DNA of 5,547 bases, from positions 1-5,547 of the forward strand of contig CALCVH010000152.1 of NCBI GenBank assembly GCA_937907585.1, given 5' to 3'. The notes beneath the pieces are model-generated. The model was not told the origin of the DNA. It saw only the letters and a list, made by a program, of their open reading frames with translations, and made no database searches. This DNA comes from an uncultured Bacillota bacterium (GTDB lineage Bacteria > Bacillota_I > Bacilli_A > Izemoplasmatales > UBA1188). Positions 1 through 5,470 of this stretch are shown piece after piece; positions within the stretch are counted from its first letter, which is position 1; every line of letters starts with the position of its first letter. A program made the translations under genes and the position numbers.

Positions 1-323
1 ATAAGCACTCTTTCCCTTAGATGCATATCCATATTTTTAAATACTAGAAAATCATTAATATAGATATCAGCGATTGTGTCTATTGAATCAAAGAATAGAT
101 AGTTATGTCTCTTTAAATCATCATTATCTAATACAAAGTTTCTATAGTATGTATAATCTTTTTTTAAATATTCTCTTACAATAGTTTCATTTGTACCTAC
201 AAATGGATCTACTATTAAGTTTTTATTTAATAATTCATTTAAGAGAGAACCTGGTACATTTGCGTCTAACACTCCAAAATCAGCTGTATCAAGTTTCCAT
301 TTTCCTTTAAGATCTATTTTCAT
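1..323 (-). CDS. Beta-mannosidase-like glycoside hydrolase family 2 protein, N-terminal part (runs off the left edge)
   Basis: The ATG is at 323-321 on the minus strand, preceded by GAGG seven bases upstream. The frame stays open for 107 codons to the window edge, so only the N-terminal sugar-binding (jelly-roll) domain is visible. The translation begins MKIDLKGKWKL. It then has a VPGSLLNELL segment (about residues 23-32) and LIVDPFVGTNE (about 36-46). This order, W..VPG..h..LL...LI.DPF.GTNE, is the familiar start of GH2 beta-mannosidases. It is followed by YYRNFVL and FFDSIDTIADIYIND, matching the family's Y.R.F and F.G.DT.A.VylN strands. By family knowledge the enzyme removes terminal beta-mannose from manno-oligosaccharides. 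No signal peptide is seen, so a cytoplasmic location is likely. The catalytic glutamates lie outside the window, so activity cannot be judged. Another GH2 specificity is possible but less likely given the DPF.GTNE motif. Confidence 0.82.
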   Translation of the reverse strand, partial: MKIDLKGKWKLDTADFGVLDANVPGSLLNELLNKNLIVDPFVGTNETIVREYLKKDYTYYRNFVLDNDDLKRHNYLFFDSIDTIADIYINDFLVFKNMDMHLRERVL

Positions 324-360
324 AATCATTCCTCAAGTTCATTTTACTATATAGAAAAAA

Positions 361-426
361 CAAACACTATTAGTATTTAATAATGTTTAGAATTTTCATC
401 ATAATGTTTAAAAATCCTAACATTAT
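361..426. promoter_or_regulatory. Cluster of operator-like palindromes upstream of the beta-mannosidase-like gene
   Basis: Two inverted repeats lie side by side in the 111-bp gap before the GH2 gene. The first has arms AAACACTATT (362-371) and AATAATGTTT (379-388), which pair at 9 of 10 positions. The second has perfect 8-bp arms ATAATGTT (401-408) and AACATTAT (419-426). The word TAATGTTTA occurs at 381-389 and 402-410, 21 bp apart (about two helical turns), and recurs inverted as TAACATTA at 418-425. Repeated half-sites phased this way upstream of a sugar-hydrolase gene suggest binding sites for a transcription regulator. The regulator is unknown. I cannot place a convincing -35/-10 pair for the GH2 gene here, although TATATA/TAAAAT-like sequences occur near 344-352. 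Confidence 0.4.
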
Positions 427-430
427 ATAT

Positions 431-479
431 TAAAATTTCCTCCAGTTACTACTATATTTCAGTAGTTATTGGAGGAAAT
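431..479 (-). terminator. Possible terminator of the AbiE-like operon (the same palindrome read as RNA)
   Basis: Read on the minus strand, the 19-bp stem closes with AUUUCCUCC paired to GGAGGAAAU and runs directly into UUUUAA. That is a long stem with a short, weak U-tract, right after the toxin stop codon. It could end the toxin-antitoxin transcript before the GH2 gene. The U-tract is poor, so this is one of several readings of the repeat. Confidence 0.4.
435..479. repeat. 45-bp imperfect palindrome, downstream copy flanking the AbiE-like module
   Basis: Arms ATTTCCTCCAGTTACTACT (435-453) and AGTAGTTATTGGAGGAAAT (461-479) surround a 7-nt loop, atatttc (454-460). The arms pair at 17 of 19 positions. 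Both arms are identical, base for base, to those of the copy at 1920-1964; only three loop bases differ (42 of 45 identical). The copy lies five bases past the toxin gene's stop codon. Its loop has no TATAAT and its flank has no -35-like hexamer, so it does not look like a promoter toward the toxin-antitoxin genes or the GH2 gene. It could be an auxiliary operator, a terminator, or one end of a cassette. Confidence 0.93.
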
Positions 480-483
480 ATGA

Positions 484-1338
484 TTATTCACAATCTAGAT
501 ATTTTATAGAAGATAAAAACATTTCTTTATTAAAACTATCGAAACCAAAATCATTATTTATAAAAGGGTAGATATCTTTTTTTATCATGTCATAATCGGC
601 ATCATTAAACTTGGTTATTAACAAATCTTTTATTCTATTTAAATCAAAAGTAGAGACATCAGTATCCAAAGATAATTGTAACTTATTTTTTAAATATTCC
701 ATATTAAATTTAACATTATGAGACAGATAAAACATGTAATCGAAATAATCTCTACCCTTTGTTCTTTCTCTCCAGTTTCTGGTAATTAAAGCGTTTAATT
801 TCCTGGCGAAAAGTGATGAATAATCAAAACAATAAATATTAGAAAATAATGGTGACTGTAACATATTCATTTCATATTTAGCACCAGCTATAAAGATTGT
901 GCTTATTTCGATTTTAATCGATAATAATTTCTCTTTATTCATACTTACATTACTAAAATATTCATTAGCTATATCATAATAAGCAATTTTGATATATCGT
1001 CTTCTCACCTCTCCTTGATCATATTCAGATTTAGTATGCAAATGTGCTTTAAGACCAAAAGAATCAAGAACATAAATACACTTATTAACACAGTCATCTA
1101 AATTGATTTTATAATTATTACTAGTTACTTGAAAATCTAAATCTTCGCTAAATCTATTTAGTCCATGAAACATTCTTAAACATGTTCCGCCATAAAAAGC
1201 TGCGTATTTAAAAAATGAAGTTTGAGATAATGCATATAGTATTATTTTTTGTGATATTTCTCTAAGTACATTTTCAAATTCATTAATAGTTTTAGGATTG
1301 TTTAACTTTAATGATTCAAATATATAGTTATTAATCAT
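484..1338 (-). CDS. AbiEii/AbiGii-family nucleotidyltransferase toxin (type IV toxin-antitoxin)
   Basis: This is a 284-residue protein of the DNA polymerase-beta-like nucleotidyltransferase superfamily. Visible motifs are GGTCLR (50-55), then RFSEDLDF (62-69) with the metal-binding acidic pair D66 and D68. Next come IKIEIS with E144 as the likely third acidic residue, LFARKLNAL (176-184) with K180, and RTKGRDYFD (192-200). This motif order is the AbiEii pattern. All expected motifs are intact, so the toxin is probably functional. AbiEii toxins are bacteriostatic and give abortive-infection phage resistance. Related MenT enzymes add nucleotides to tRNA acceptor ends, but the target here is unknown. 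I chose the ATG at 1338-1336 because AAAGGAGC lies just upstream and because the ATG overlaps the antitoxin's TGA as ATGA, implying translational coupling. An ATG 20 codons further upstream lies inside the antitoxin gene and lacks that support. Confidence 0.9.
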   Translation of the reverse strand: MINNYIFESLKLNNPKTINEFENVLREISQKIILYALSQTSFFKYAAFYGGTCLRMFHGLNRFSEDLDFQVTSNNYKINLDDCVNKCIYVLDSFGLKAHLHTKSEYDQGEVRRRYIKIAYYDIANEYFSNVSMNKEKLLSIKIEISTIFIAGAKYEMNMLQSPLFSNIYCFDYSSLFARKLNALITRNWRERTKGRDYFDYMFYLSHNVKFNMEYLKNKLQLSLDTDVSTFDLNRIKDLLITKFNDADYDMIKKDIYPFINNDFGFDSFNKEMFLSSIKYLDCE

Positions 1339-1919
1339 AATAGCTCCTTTAAATACTTTTTGAATAGCCTTAATGTTTTTGATGAATACAAATCGCACAT
1401 CATAATCATTTTATTTTTATCTAGTTCATCAAAAACATCTTCATTTATTCTTAAATCATCATAAAGCAAATCAATTAATTCTTTTTTATTGTTTCTTGGT
1501 GAAACAACTGAAAGCATATCTAGAAGAGCTTTTTCTTTAGACGCTATTAATACCTTTTGATTAAATACATCAATTTGAATAATGTCATATGGGTATGCGT
1601 TTGGGTTTATATCTTGGTACAAGAATAAACCGAATTTATTTCTATATTCTTTTGTTTTATTTTTCTTAAATGTCGCAGATTTAATCGCATATACCCTTTC
1701 TGGTATCATACCATGATAAGCTAAAGCGGTTTCAAAAGAAATATATGATGGAGCGTATAAAACATTCGCAATGGTAAAAGGGTCTGCGTTTATATTCGTT
1801 TCATAAAGACCTCTTTTTAATTTTATTATGTTGTTTTTCTTTTCTTCTAGAGATATCTTATTATATATGTTTGAATAATCCCTATATTTATAGATTAGAT
1901 TATCAATTGTTTCTATCAT
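1335..1919 (-). CDS. AbiEi-like antitoxin and autorepressor of the type IV toxin-antitoxin pair
   Basis: This 194-residue protein precedes the toxin gene and overlaps it by four bases (ATGA). The N-terminus (about 1-42) is a short helical region ending in IIKLKRGLYE, the wing-like end of the winged-helix DNA-binding domain of AbiEi proteins. The core has PFTIANVL (47-54), PSYISFETALAYHGMIPE (57-74) and SATFKK (81-86), then IASKEKALLDML (125-136). These are typical of Bacillota AbiEi-family antitoxins. In the family the antitoxin represses its own promoter by binding inverted repeats, and it counteracts the toxin without forming a stable complex with it. A matching palindrome abuts the start codon here. 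I chose the ATG at 1919-1917 because GGAGG sits six bases upstream. A longer frame beginning at 1967 would run through the palindrome, start upstream of the predicted transcription start, and add residues unlike the family. Confidence 0.87.
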   Translation of the reverse strand: MIETIDNLIYKYRDYSNIYNKISLEEKKNNIIKLKRGLYETNINADPFTIANVLYAPSYISFETALAYHGMIPERVYAIKSATFKKNKTKEYRNKFGLFLYQDINPNAYPYDIIQIDVFNQKVLIASKEKALLDMLSVVSPRNNKKELIDLLYDDLRINEDVFDELDKNKMIMMCDLYSSKTLRLFKKYLKELL

Positions 1920-1964
1920 ATTTCCTCCAGTTACTACTATTATACAGTAGTTATTGGAGGAAAT
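1920..1964. repeat. 45-bp imperfect palindrome, upstream copy: operator of the AbiE-like operon
   Basis: Arms ATTTCCTCCAGTTACTACT (1920-1938) and AGTAGTTATTGGAGGAAAT (1946-1964) surround the loop attatac (1939-1945). It is the same sequence as 435-479 apart from three loop bases. It abuts the antitoxin start codon and overlaps its promoter and ribosome binding site. That is where an autorepressing AbiEi protein would be expected to bind. The two copies lie 1485 bp apart and bracket exactly the two toxin-antitoxin genes. Confidence 0.93.
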
Positions 1965-1967
1965 CAA
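1932..1967 (-). promoter_or_regulatory. Promoter of the AbiE-like operon, embedded in the palindrome
   Basis: On the minus strand, TTGATT (1967-1962) and TATAAT (1944-1939) are separated by exactly 17 bp. The -10 is a perfect consensus and falls inside the palindrome loop; the -35 matches TTGA and overlaps the outer edge. Start of transcription is predicted near 1932, giving a leader of about 13 nt that consists almost only of AACTGGAGGAAAT before the ATG. A protein bound to the palindrome would block both polymerase-binding elements, so repression by the antitoxin is the expected control. Confidence 0.75.
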
Positions 1968-2108
1968 TTAAATAATATGGTAATTATATTATTATATGTT
2001 ATTTATAGAATGCTAGAACTGTAGCGCTAATTACTTTTAATTTTATTGTTTTTATTATAAAATAAAGTGGTCGAATCATAATAGATTTAGATGCTTAATT
2101 AAAAATGG

Positions 2109-2147
2109 TTATTTAAACTAATTAAGAAGATATAATAATCTATAGGT
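2109..2147 (+). promoter_or_regulatory. Probable promoter and ribosome binding site of rqcH
   Basis: TATAAT at 2131-2136 is a consensus -10. The -35 is poor; TTATTT at 2109-2114 with a 16-bp gap is the best I can find. Transcription would start near 2143, leaving a very short leader with only AGGT (2144-2147) as a weak Shine-Dalgarno. The rest of the 186-bp gap from the antitoxin start to here is A/T-rich, and I see no further gene in it. Confidence 0.5.
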
Positions 2148-2153
2148 AGTTAT

Positions 2154-3782
2154 ATGAGTATAGATGGAATATTAGTATTAAAACTAGTAGATGAATTAAA
2201 AGAAAAGTTAATAAATGGAAGAATAGATACAATAGATGGTATAAATAAGACAGATTTCTGTTTTAAGGTTAGAATACCTGGAGTTACCTATTCTTTATTT
2301 ATATCTATTTCTTATAACAATCCAACTATTTTTATAACCAAAGAAAAGTTTGAAAAGCCTCAGGTCGCATCTTCTTTTTCAATGTATTTAAGAAAACATT
2401 TAGAAGGTGGATATATTAGAGATATCTATCAATATAATAACGATAGAGTTGTGATGATAGATATAGAAACATCAAATGAATTTGATGGTACATCTAAAAA
2501 AACTATAGTAATTGAATTAATAGGTAGGTTTTCTAATCTTCTTATTTTAGATAATGATAAACGTATTTTAGAAGCTATTAAACAATTATCAGTTCTTGAA
2601 AACAATTCAAGAGGGATAATGAAAGGTTTAAAATATGAACCTTTAAAAAATGATAAGTTATCTCCTTTTGATAAAGAAAGAATAAATGAAATATTTAGTA
2701 ATAATTATAATTTAGATGAAGCTACATTAATTAATAATATTTCTGGTATGTCCAAACCTTTAGCTCATTACTTAATAGAATCATATAAGGAGTCAAATGA
2801 TGATTTCTATACTTTCTTTAGTAGTGAAATTAATAAATATGATCCAGTAATTAAGAATACTGATTACTATTATTTCAATATTTTTAATAAAGAAATGGAA
2901 CATATGCCTACTATATCAGATGTTTTATATAAGTTTTATTTGGATAACGCCGCAACAAAAACACTTAAAGATAATAACGCTGATGTATATAGATGTATTC
3001 AATCAAATTTGAAAAGAGTTACTAAGAAGTTAGGCAAGTTAGAAGATGAACTAGAAAAAGATAAAAACGCAGACGATTTAAGATTAAAAGGTGAGCTTCT
3101 TCTATCTATCGCATATAGATCTGATATAGAAAGAACATCTGTAATGGAGGTATTAAATTATTATAATAATGAATATATCGATATTGATATTGATCCAGCT
3201 AAATCACTTAAAGATAATAGTCAACAATATTATAAAAAATATAAGAAATCTAAGCTGGCGATTGAACATATAGAAAGAGAAATGAATATCGCACAAACAG
3301 AAAAAGAATATTTTGAACTATTAAAATATCAATTATCTAATACTACATTAAAAGATTTATTAGAGATTAAAGATGAACTAATTTCTAATGGATATATATT
3401 AGAAAAAGATAATAGGAAAAAGATTAAGAATAAAAAACCTAATTATCTAAAAATAGAATATGATGATTGTCTAATATATGTAGGTAAAAACAATATACAA
3501 AATGATTATATAACTCACGTAATAGGTAAAAAGGATGATCTATGGTTCCATGTAAAAGCTGATCATGGATCACACGTTGTAGTAAGTGGTGAAAACAAAT
3601 ATAATGAAGATGTGATTAGATACGCAGCGAATCTCGCTGCGCAATATTCTGATTCAAAAGATTCATCAAGCGTTCCGGTAGACTATACTGAAATTAAGAA
3701 TTTAAAGAAAGTGCCTGGTAAAAAAGGTTCTTTTGTCACATATAAAAAGAATAAAACTATTTTTATTGATCCTATTAAATAA
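2154..3782 (+). CDS. rqcH: RqcH (NFACT family), ribosome quality-control factor for alanine tailing
   Basis: This 542-residue protein has the full NFACT layout. The N-terminal NFACT-N domain starts MSIDG and includes SMYLRKHLEGG (76-86). It has the key D97-R98 pair, at the same numbers as in Bacillus subtilis RqcH, and ELIGRFSN (121-128). The middle is a helix-hairpin/coiled-coil part, rich in Lys and Glu at about 280-410. The C-terminal NFACT-R domain (about 429-540) has DDLWFHVKADHGSHVVV (461-477) and DYTEIKNLKKVPGKKGS (510-526), then KTIFIDP. By family knowledge RqcH binds stalled 50S subunits carrying peptidyl-tRNA and recruits tRNA-Ala to add untemplated C-terminal alanine tails, which mark the chain for proteolysis. 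Older annotations call this family fibronectin-binding protein A; the intact DR motif favours the ribosomal role. It appears to be a single-gene unit, slightly shorter than the roughly 570 residues usual for Bacilli. Confidence 0.95.
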   Translation: MSIDGILVLKLVDELKEKLINGRIDTIDGINKTDFCFKVRIPGVTYSLFISISYNNPTIFITKEKFEKPQVASSFSMYLRKHLEGGYIRDIYQYNNDRVVMIDIETSNEFDGTSKKTIVIELIGRFSNLLILDNDKRILEAIKQLSVLENNSRGIMKGLKYEPLKNDKLSPFDKERINEIFSNNYNLDEATLINNISGMSKPLAHYLIESYKESNDDFYTFFSSEINKYDPVIKNTDYYYFNIFNKEMEHMPTISDVLYKFYLDNAATKTLKDNNADVYRCIQSNLKRVTKKLGKLEDELEKDKNADDLRLKGELLLSIAYRSDIERTSVMEVLNYYNNEYIDIDIDPAKSLKDNSQQYYKKYKKSKLAIEHIEREMNIAQTEKEYFELLKYQLSNTTLKDLLEIKDELISNGYILEKDNRKKIKNKKPNYLKIEYDDCLIYVGKNNIQNDYITHVIGKKDDLWFHVKADHGSHVVVSGENKYNEDVIRYAANLAAQYSDSKDSSSVPVDYTEIKNLKKVPGKKGSFVTYKKNKTIFIDPIK

Positions 3783-3783
3783 A

Positions 3784-3823
3784 AATAAACTATCTAATCT
3801 ATATAGGATTAAAATAGTTTATT
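3784..3823. terminator. Bidirectional terminator hairpin between rqcH and the convergent small gene
   Basis: Perfect 10-bp arms AATAAACTAT (3784-3793) and ATAGTTTATT (3814-3823) enclose an inner TAATC (3795-3799) / GATTA (3807-3811) pairing. It starts just after the rqcH stop and includes the stop codon of the minus-strand gene. On the minus strand the stem is followed by a T-rich run, TTTATTTTTATTT, which makes it a credible intrinsic terminator in that direction. On the plus strand the T-run is weaker. Confidence 0.65.
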
Positions 3824-4178
3824 CCATTAATTTCTTTAAATCTTTTCTTAATAATGATTTTTTAAAGATTGTTTTATAGTCTTTTTTAACTTGTTGATGC
3901 ATTAACACGAGTTCTTGATGTAACTTCTTATCTTTTGGAAATAATACTTCTTGAAGAAAAATAGCGAGCGGAATAGTGATAAGTTTTTCGATAGTGAATG
4001 GAAGATATAGTATCGCAATATATGTTGAAGATACTATCTGTAACCAACCAATCTTGGCTATAGTGCTTAGTCCTAAGCAGATATAAGCCCATCCATTTGT
4101 TATTATCCACGCAACACCAAAGCTTAATAAAAATTTGAAGTTTAAGAACGGTTTTAAATAAATCTTTAATCTTTTCAT
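3819..4178 (-). CDS. Small membrane protein of unknown function, 119 residues
   Basis: I do not recognise a named family, although short proteins with a similar start (K..LKPFLNFKFLLSFG.AW.ITNGWAY) are, to my memory, found as hypothetical proteins in Bacillota. There is a basic N-terminus (MKRLKIYLK). A hydrophobic segment lies at about 15-38 and a second hydrophobic stretch at about 44-79, which may be one or two helices. A strongly basic, probably cytoplasmic tail of about 40 residues contains PKDKKLHQEL and many lysines. There are no catalytic motifs. The start is the ATG at 4178-4176, with only a weak GGAA upstream; no better in-frame start exists nearby. It is flanked by convergent rqcH and divergent superoxide reductase, so it is monocistronic and its context gives no functional hint. 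A membrane location is the only firm prediction. Confidence 0.7.
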   Translation of the reverse strand: MKRLKIYLKPFLNFKFLLSFGVAWIITNGWAYICLGLSTIAKIGWLQIVSSTYIAILYLPFTIEKLITIPLAIFLQEVLFPKDKKLHQELVLMHQQVKKDYKTIFKKSLLRKDLKKLME

Positions 4179-4232
4179 TATATATTTCCAAATACAAATA
4201 TTATTTTAACATTTTATTCACAATTTATGATG

Positions 4233-4285
4233 TTTATTTTATAAAAATAACATTGTATAATAGAAATATACAAGATTTTTGGAGG
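4233..4285 (+). promoter_or_regulatory. Superoxide reductase promoter with two operator-like palindromes
   Basis: TATAAT at 4256-4261 is a consensus -10; a weak -35-like TTTATT lies at 4233-4238 with a 17-bp gap. A perfect palindrome TTATTTT-ATA-AAAATAA (4234-4250) fills the spacer. A second, TTGTATA-N7-TATACAA (4253-4273), covers the -10 and the predicted start near 4268. Either could bind a repressor. GGAGGAAAT at 4281-4289 is a strong ribosome binding site directly before the ATG. The palindromes do not match the PerR or Rex consensus well enough to name a regulator. Confidence 0.6.
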
Positions 4286-4289
4286 AAAT

Positions 4290-4670
4290 ATGGAATTAAA
4301 ATTTTATCGTTGTAAAAAATGTGGTCAATTCGCTTTATCTTTAAAGAAGACTCCATGTGATATGTTCTGTTGTGGGGAGCCTATGAAAGAATTAAAAGCT
4401 GGAGAGACTGAAGGCGCAGCTGAAAAGCACATTCCAGTGATTAGTGTTAACGGAAATATGGTTGAAGTTGTAGTAGGATCAGTTCTTCATCCAATGACTG
4501 AACCACACTATATTGAATGGATAATGATTGAAACTAAATTTGGAATGCAGAAAAGAGACTTACTACCTACAGATGAACCAAAAGCTACTTTCGCTTTAGT
4601 TCAAGGTGATGAAGTTATAGCAGCTTATGCTTACTGTAATCTTCACGGACTCTGGAAAGCAACTAAATAA
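4290..4670 (+). CDS. dfx: Superoxide reductase, two-iron desulfoferrodoxin type
   Basis: This 126-residue protein matches desulfoferrodoxin from end to end. The N-terminal desulforedoxin-like domain has the Center I iron ligands C8-x2-C11 and C27-C28 (in YRCKKCG and CCGEPM). The catalytic Center II domain has EKH (45-47) with H47, HPM with H67, HYIEW with H73, and CNLHGLW with C116 and H119. Together these give the four-His, one-Cys ferrous site, and K46 and E45 of the EKH loop are intact. By family knowledge it reduces superoxide to hydrogen peroxide in the cytoplasm without making oxygen, receiving electrons from rubredoxin or similar donors. No rubredoxin or peroxidase gene is adjacent, so partners must lie elsewhere. 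It is a single-gene transcript with its own promoter and terminator. The start is certain: the ATG follows GGAGGAAAT. C23 is an extra cysteine with no assigned role. Confidence 0.97.
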   Translation: MELKFYRCKKCGQFALSLKKTPCDMFCCGEPMKELKAGETEGAAEKHIPVISVNGNMVEVVVGSVLHPMTEPHYIEWIMIETKFGMQKRDLLPTDEPKATFALVQGDEVIAAYAYCNLHGLWKATK

Positions 4671-4683
4671 TATTTTTCTTTAT

Positions 4684-4719
4684 AAAAGAGATAGTCAGTT
4701 ATAGCTGATTATCTCTTTT
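4684..4719. terminator. Bidirectional intrinsic terminator between dfx and cvpA
   Basis: Perfect 10-bp arms AAAAGAGATA (4684-4693) and TATCTCTTTT (4710-4719) are continued by a G-U wobble and TCAG/CTGA (4695-4698, 4705-4708), leaving a 6-nt loop. The stem ends in T-rich runs on both strands, so it can stop transcripts from the convergent dfx and cvpA genes. Confidence 0.85.
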
Positions 4720-4740
4720 ACTATTATGTGTATTTAATTA

Positions 4741-5469
4741 TTACTTGAATAGATTCTTTTGTATAAGTTGAATCATCCACAACAACGTGTTATGTTGATA
4801 CAGGAATTTTGATACTGTGAATGTATCATCTTCTAGATGCATTGTTGATATGAGCCAACTTGATATTCCAGATTCTGATGATATAAAGAATGTGAATACA
4901 TAGTTTACGCCACCAATAATTAATAAGCCAATAATTAGATACATAGCCATACCTAATACTTTATTAATTGTATTGATAGGAGCGCTTTTTTGAGCGTGTT
5001 TATCAAATATATGGATTATTAGAGCGAATACTATTCTAACCAATATATAAATAATCACAAATGATGCGACTATTAAAGAATAATAGATAACTGACCTCGC
5101 GATAACTGATGCGAATGACTCGCTCATTTCTGGAACTAGATAATTGATTATCTTTAATAATAAATCTTTTACTATATTAGGAAGATTCAATTTAGAGAAT
5201 GCTTCATCAAAATGTTCAGCACTATAAGTTGTGGCGAATATTTCTCCTTTACTTGCGAGAGTTGTTTCTAACTTATTTTGCCAGGAAAGGATAAACGATT
5301 TATCTTTCATAAAATCAGCGACTGGTTTAGAAAGTAAAGCCGCAACGACGGTAGAGATAATAACTTTTATAAAACCAAAGAATGATTTTATAAAACCTCT
5401 AAATAGTCCAATTAATACAAGTATTAATAAACCAACTAAATAAATGATGCTTAAAGTATCAAATGTCAT
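4741..5469 (-). CDS. CvpA family integral membrane protein
   Basis: This 242-residue protein has four hydrophobic segments: about 6-24, 32-50, 126-155 and 173-196. The opening, TLSIIYLVGLLILVLIGLFRGF, fits the CvpA start (a hydrophobic helix ending in G..RGF). INKVLGMAMYLIIGLL (about 168-183) matches the family's conserved N..LG...G.. turn before the last helix. A soluble stretch of roughly 75 residues separates helices 2 and 3, which is longer than in the short enterobacterial CvpA but common in Bacillota members. CvpA was named for colicin V export; its biochemical role is not established, and links to envelope stress have been proposed. The ATG lies one base after the stop codon of the upstream gene (TAA-T-ATG) and has no clear Shine-Dalgarno of its own, so translation is probably coupled. 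The mutS2 gene often found next to cvpA in Bacillota is not adjacent here. Confidence 0.8.
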   Translation of the reverse strand: MTFDTLSIIYLVGLLILVLIGLFRGFIKSFFGFIKVIISTVVAALLSKPVADFMKDKSFILSWQNKLETTLASKGEIFATTYSAEHFDEAFSKLNLPNIVKDLLLKIINYLVPEMSESFASVIARSVIYYSLIVASFVIIYILVRIVFALIIHIFDKHAQKSAPINTINKVLGMAMYLIIGLLIIGGVNYVFTFFISSESGISSWLISTMHLEDDTFTVSKFLYQHNTLLWMIQLIQKNLFK

Positions 5470-5470
5470 A

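Noticed and set aside
480..509. Plus-strand mini-ORF of nine codons starting right after GGAGGAAAT of the downstream palindrome
   Set aside because: The ribosome-binding-like sequence is a by-product of the palindrome, there is no plus-strand promoter, and the peptide overlaps the toxin gene's 3' end.
1335..1337. Possible Mycoplasma code (TGA read as Trp), which would extend the antitoxin
   Set aside because: Trp is encoded by TGG in all genes here and no internal TGA occurs in any of them. The TGA forms a normal ATGA overlap, so the standard code fits.
2069..2078. GGTCGAATCA resembling a tRNA T-loop in the antitoxin-rqcH gap
   Set aside because: No acceptor stem, anticodon arm or D-loop can be built around it.
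3928..4197. Minus-strand open frame overlapping the small membrane protein gene
   Set aside because: It lies in another frame within and upstream of the membrane protein gene, lacks a good ribosome binding site, and its translation has no recognisable pattern.
4217..4223. TTCACAA, half of a Rex operator, near the superoxide reductase promoter
   Set aside because: The partner TTGTGAA at the required spacing is missing on the same site, so a Rex site is not supported.
5231..5443. Plus-strand open frame of 70 codons antisense to cvpA
   Set aside because: It is antisense to a well-supported gene, with no promoter or Shine-Dalgarno sequence.
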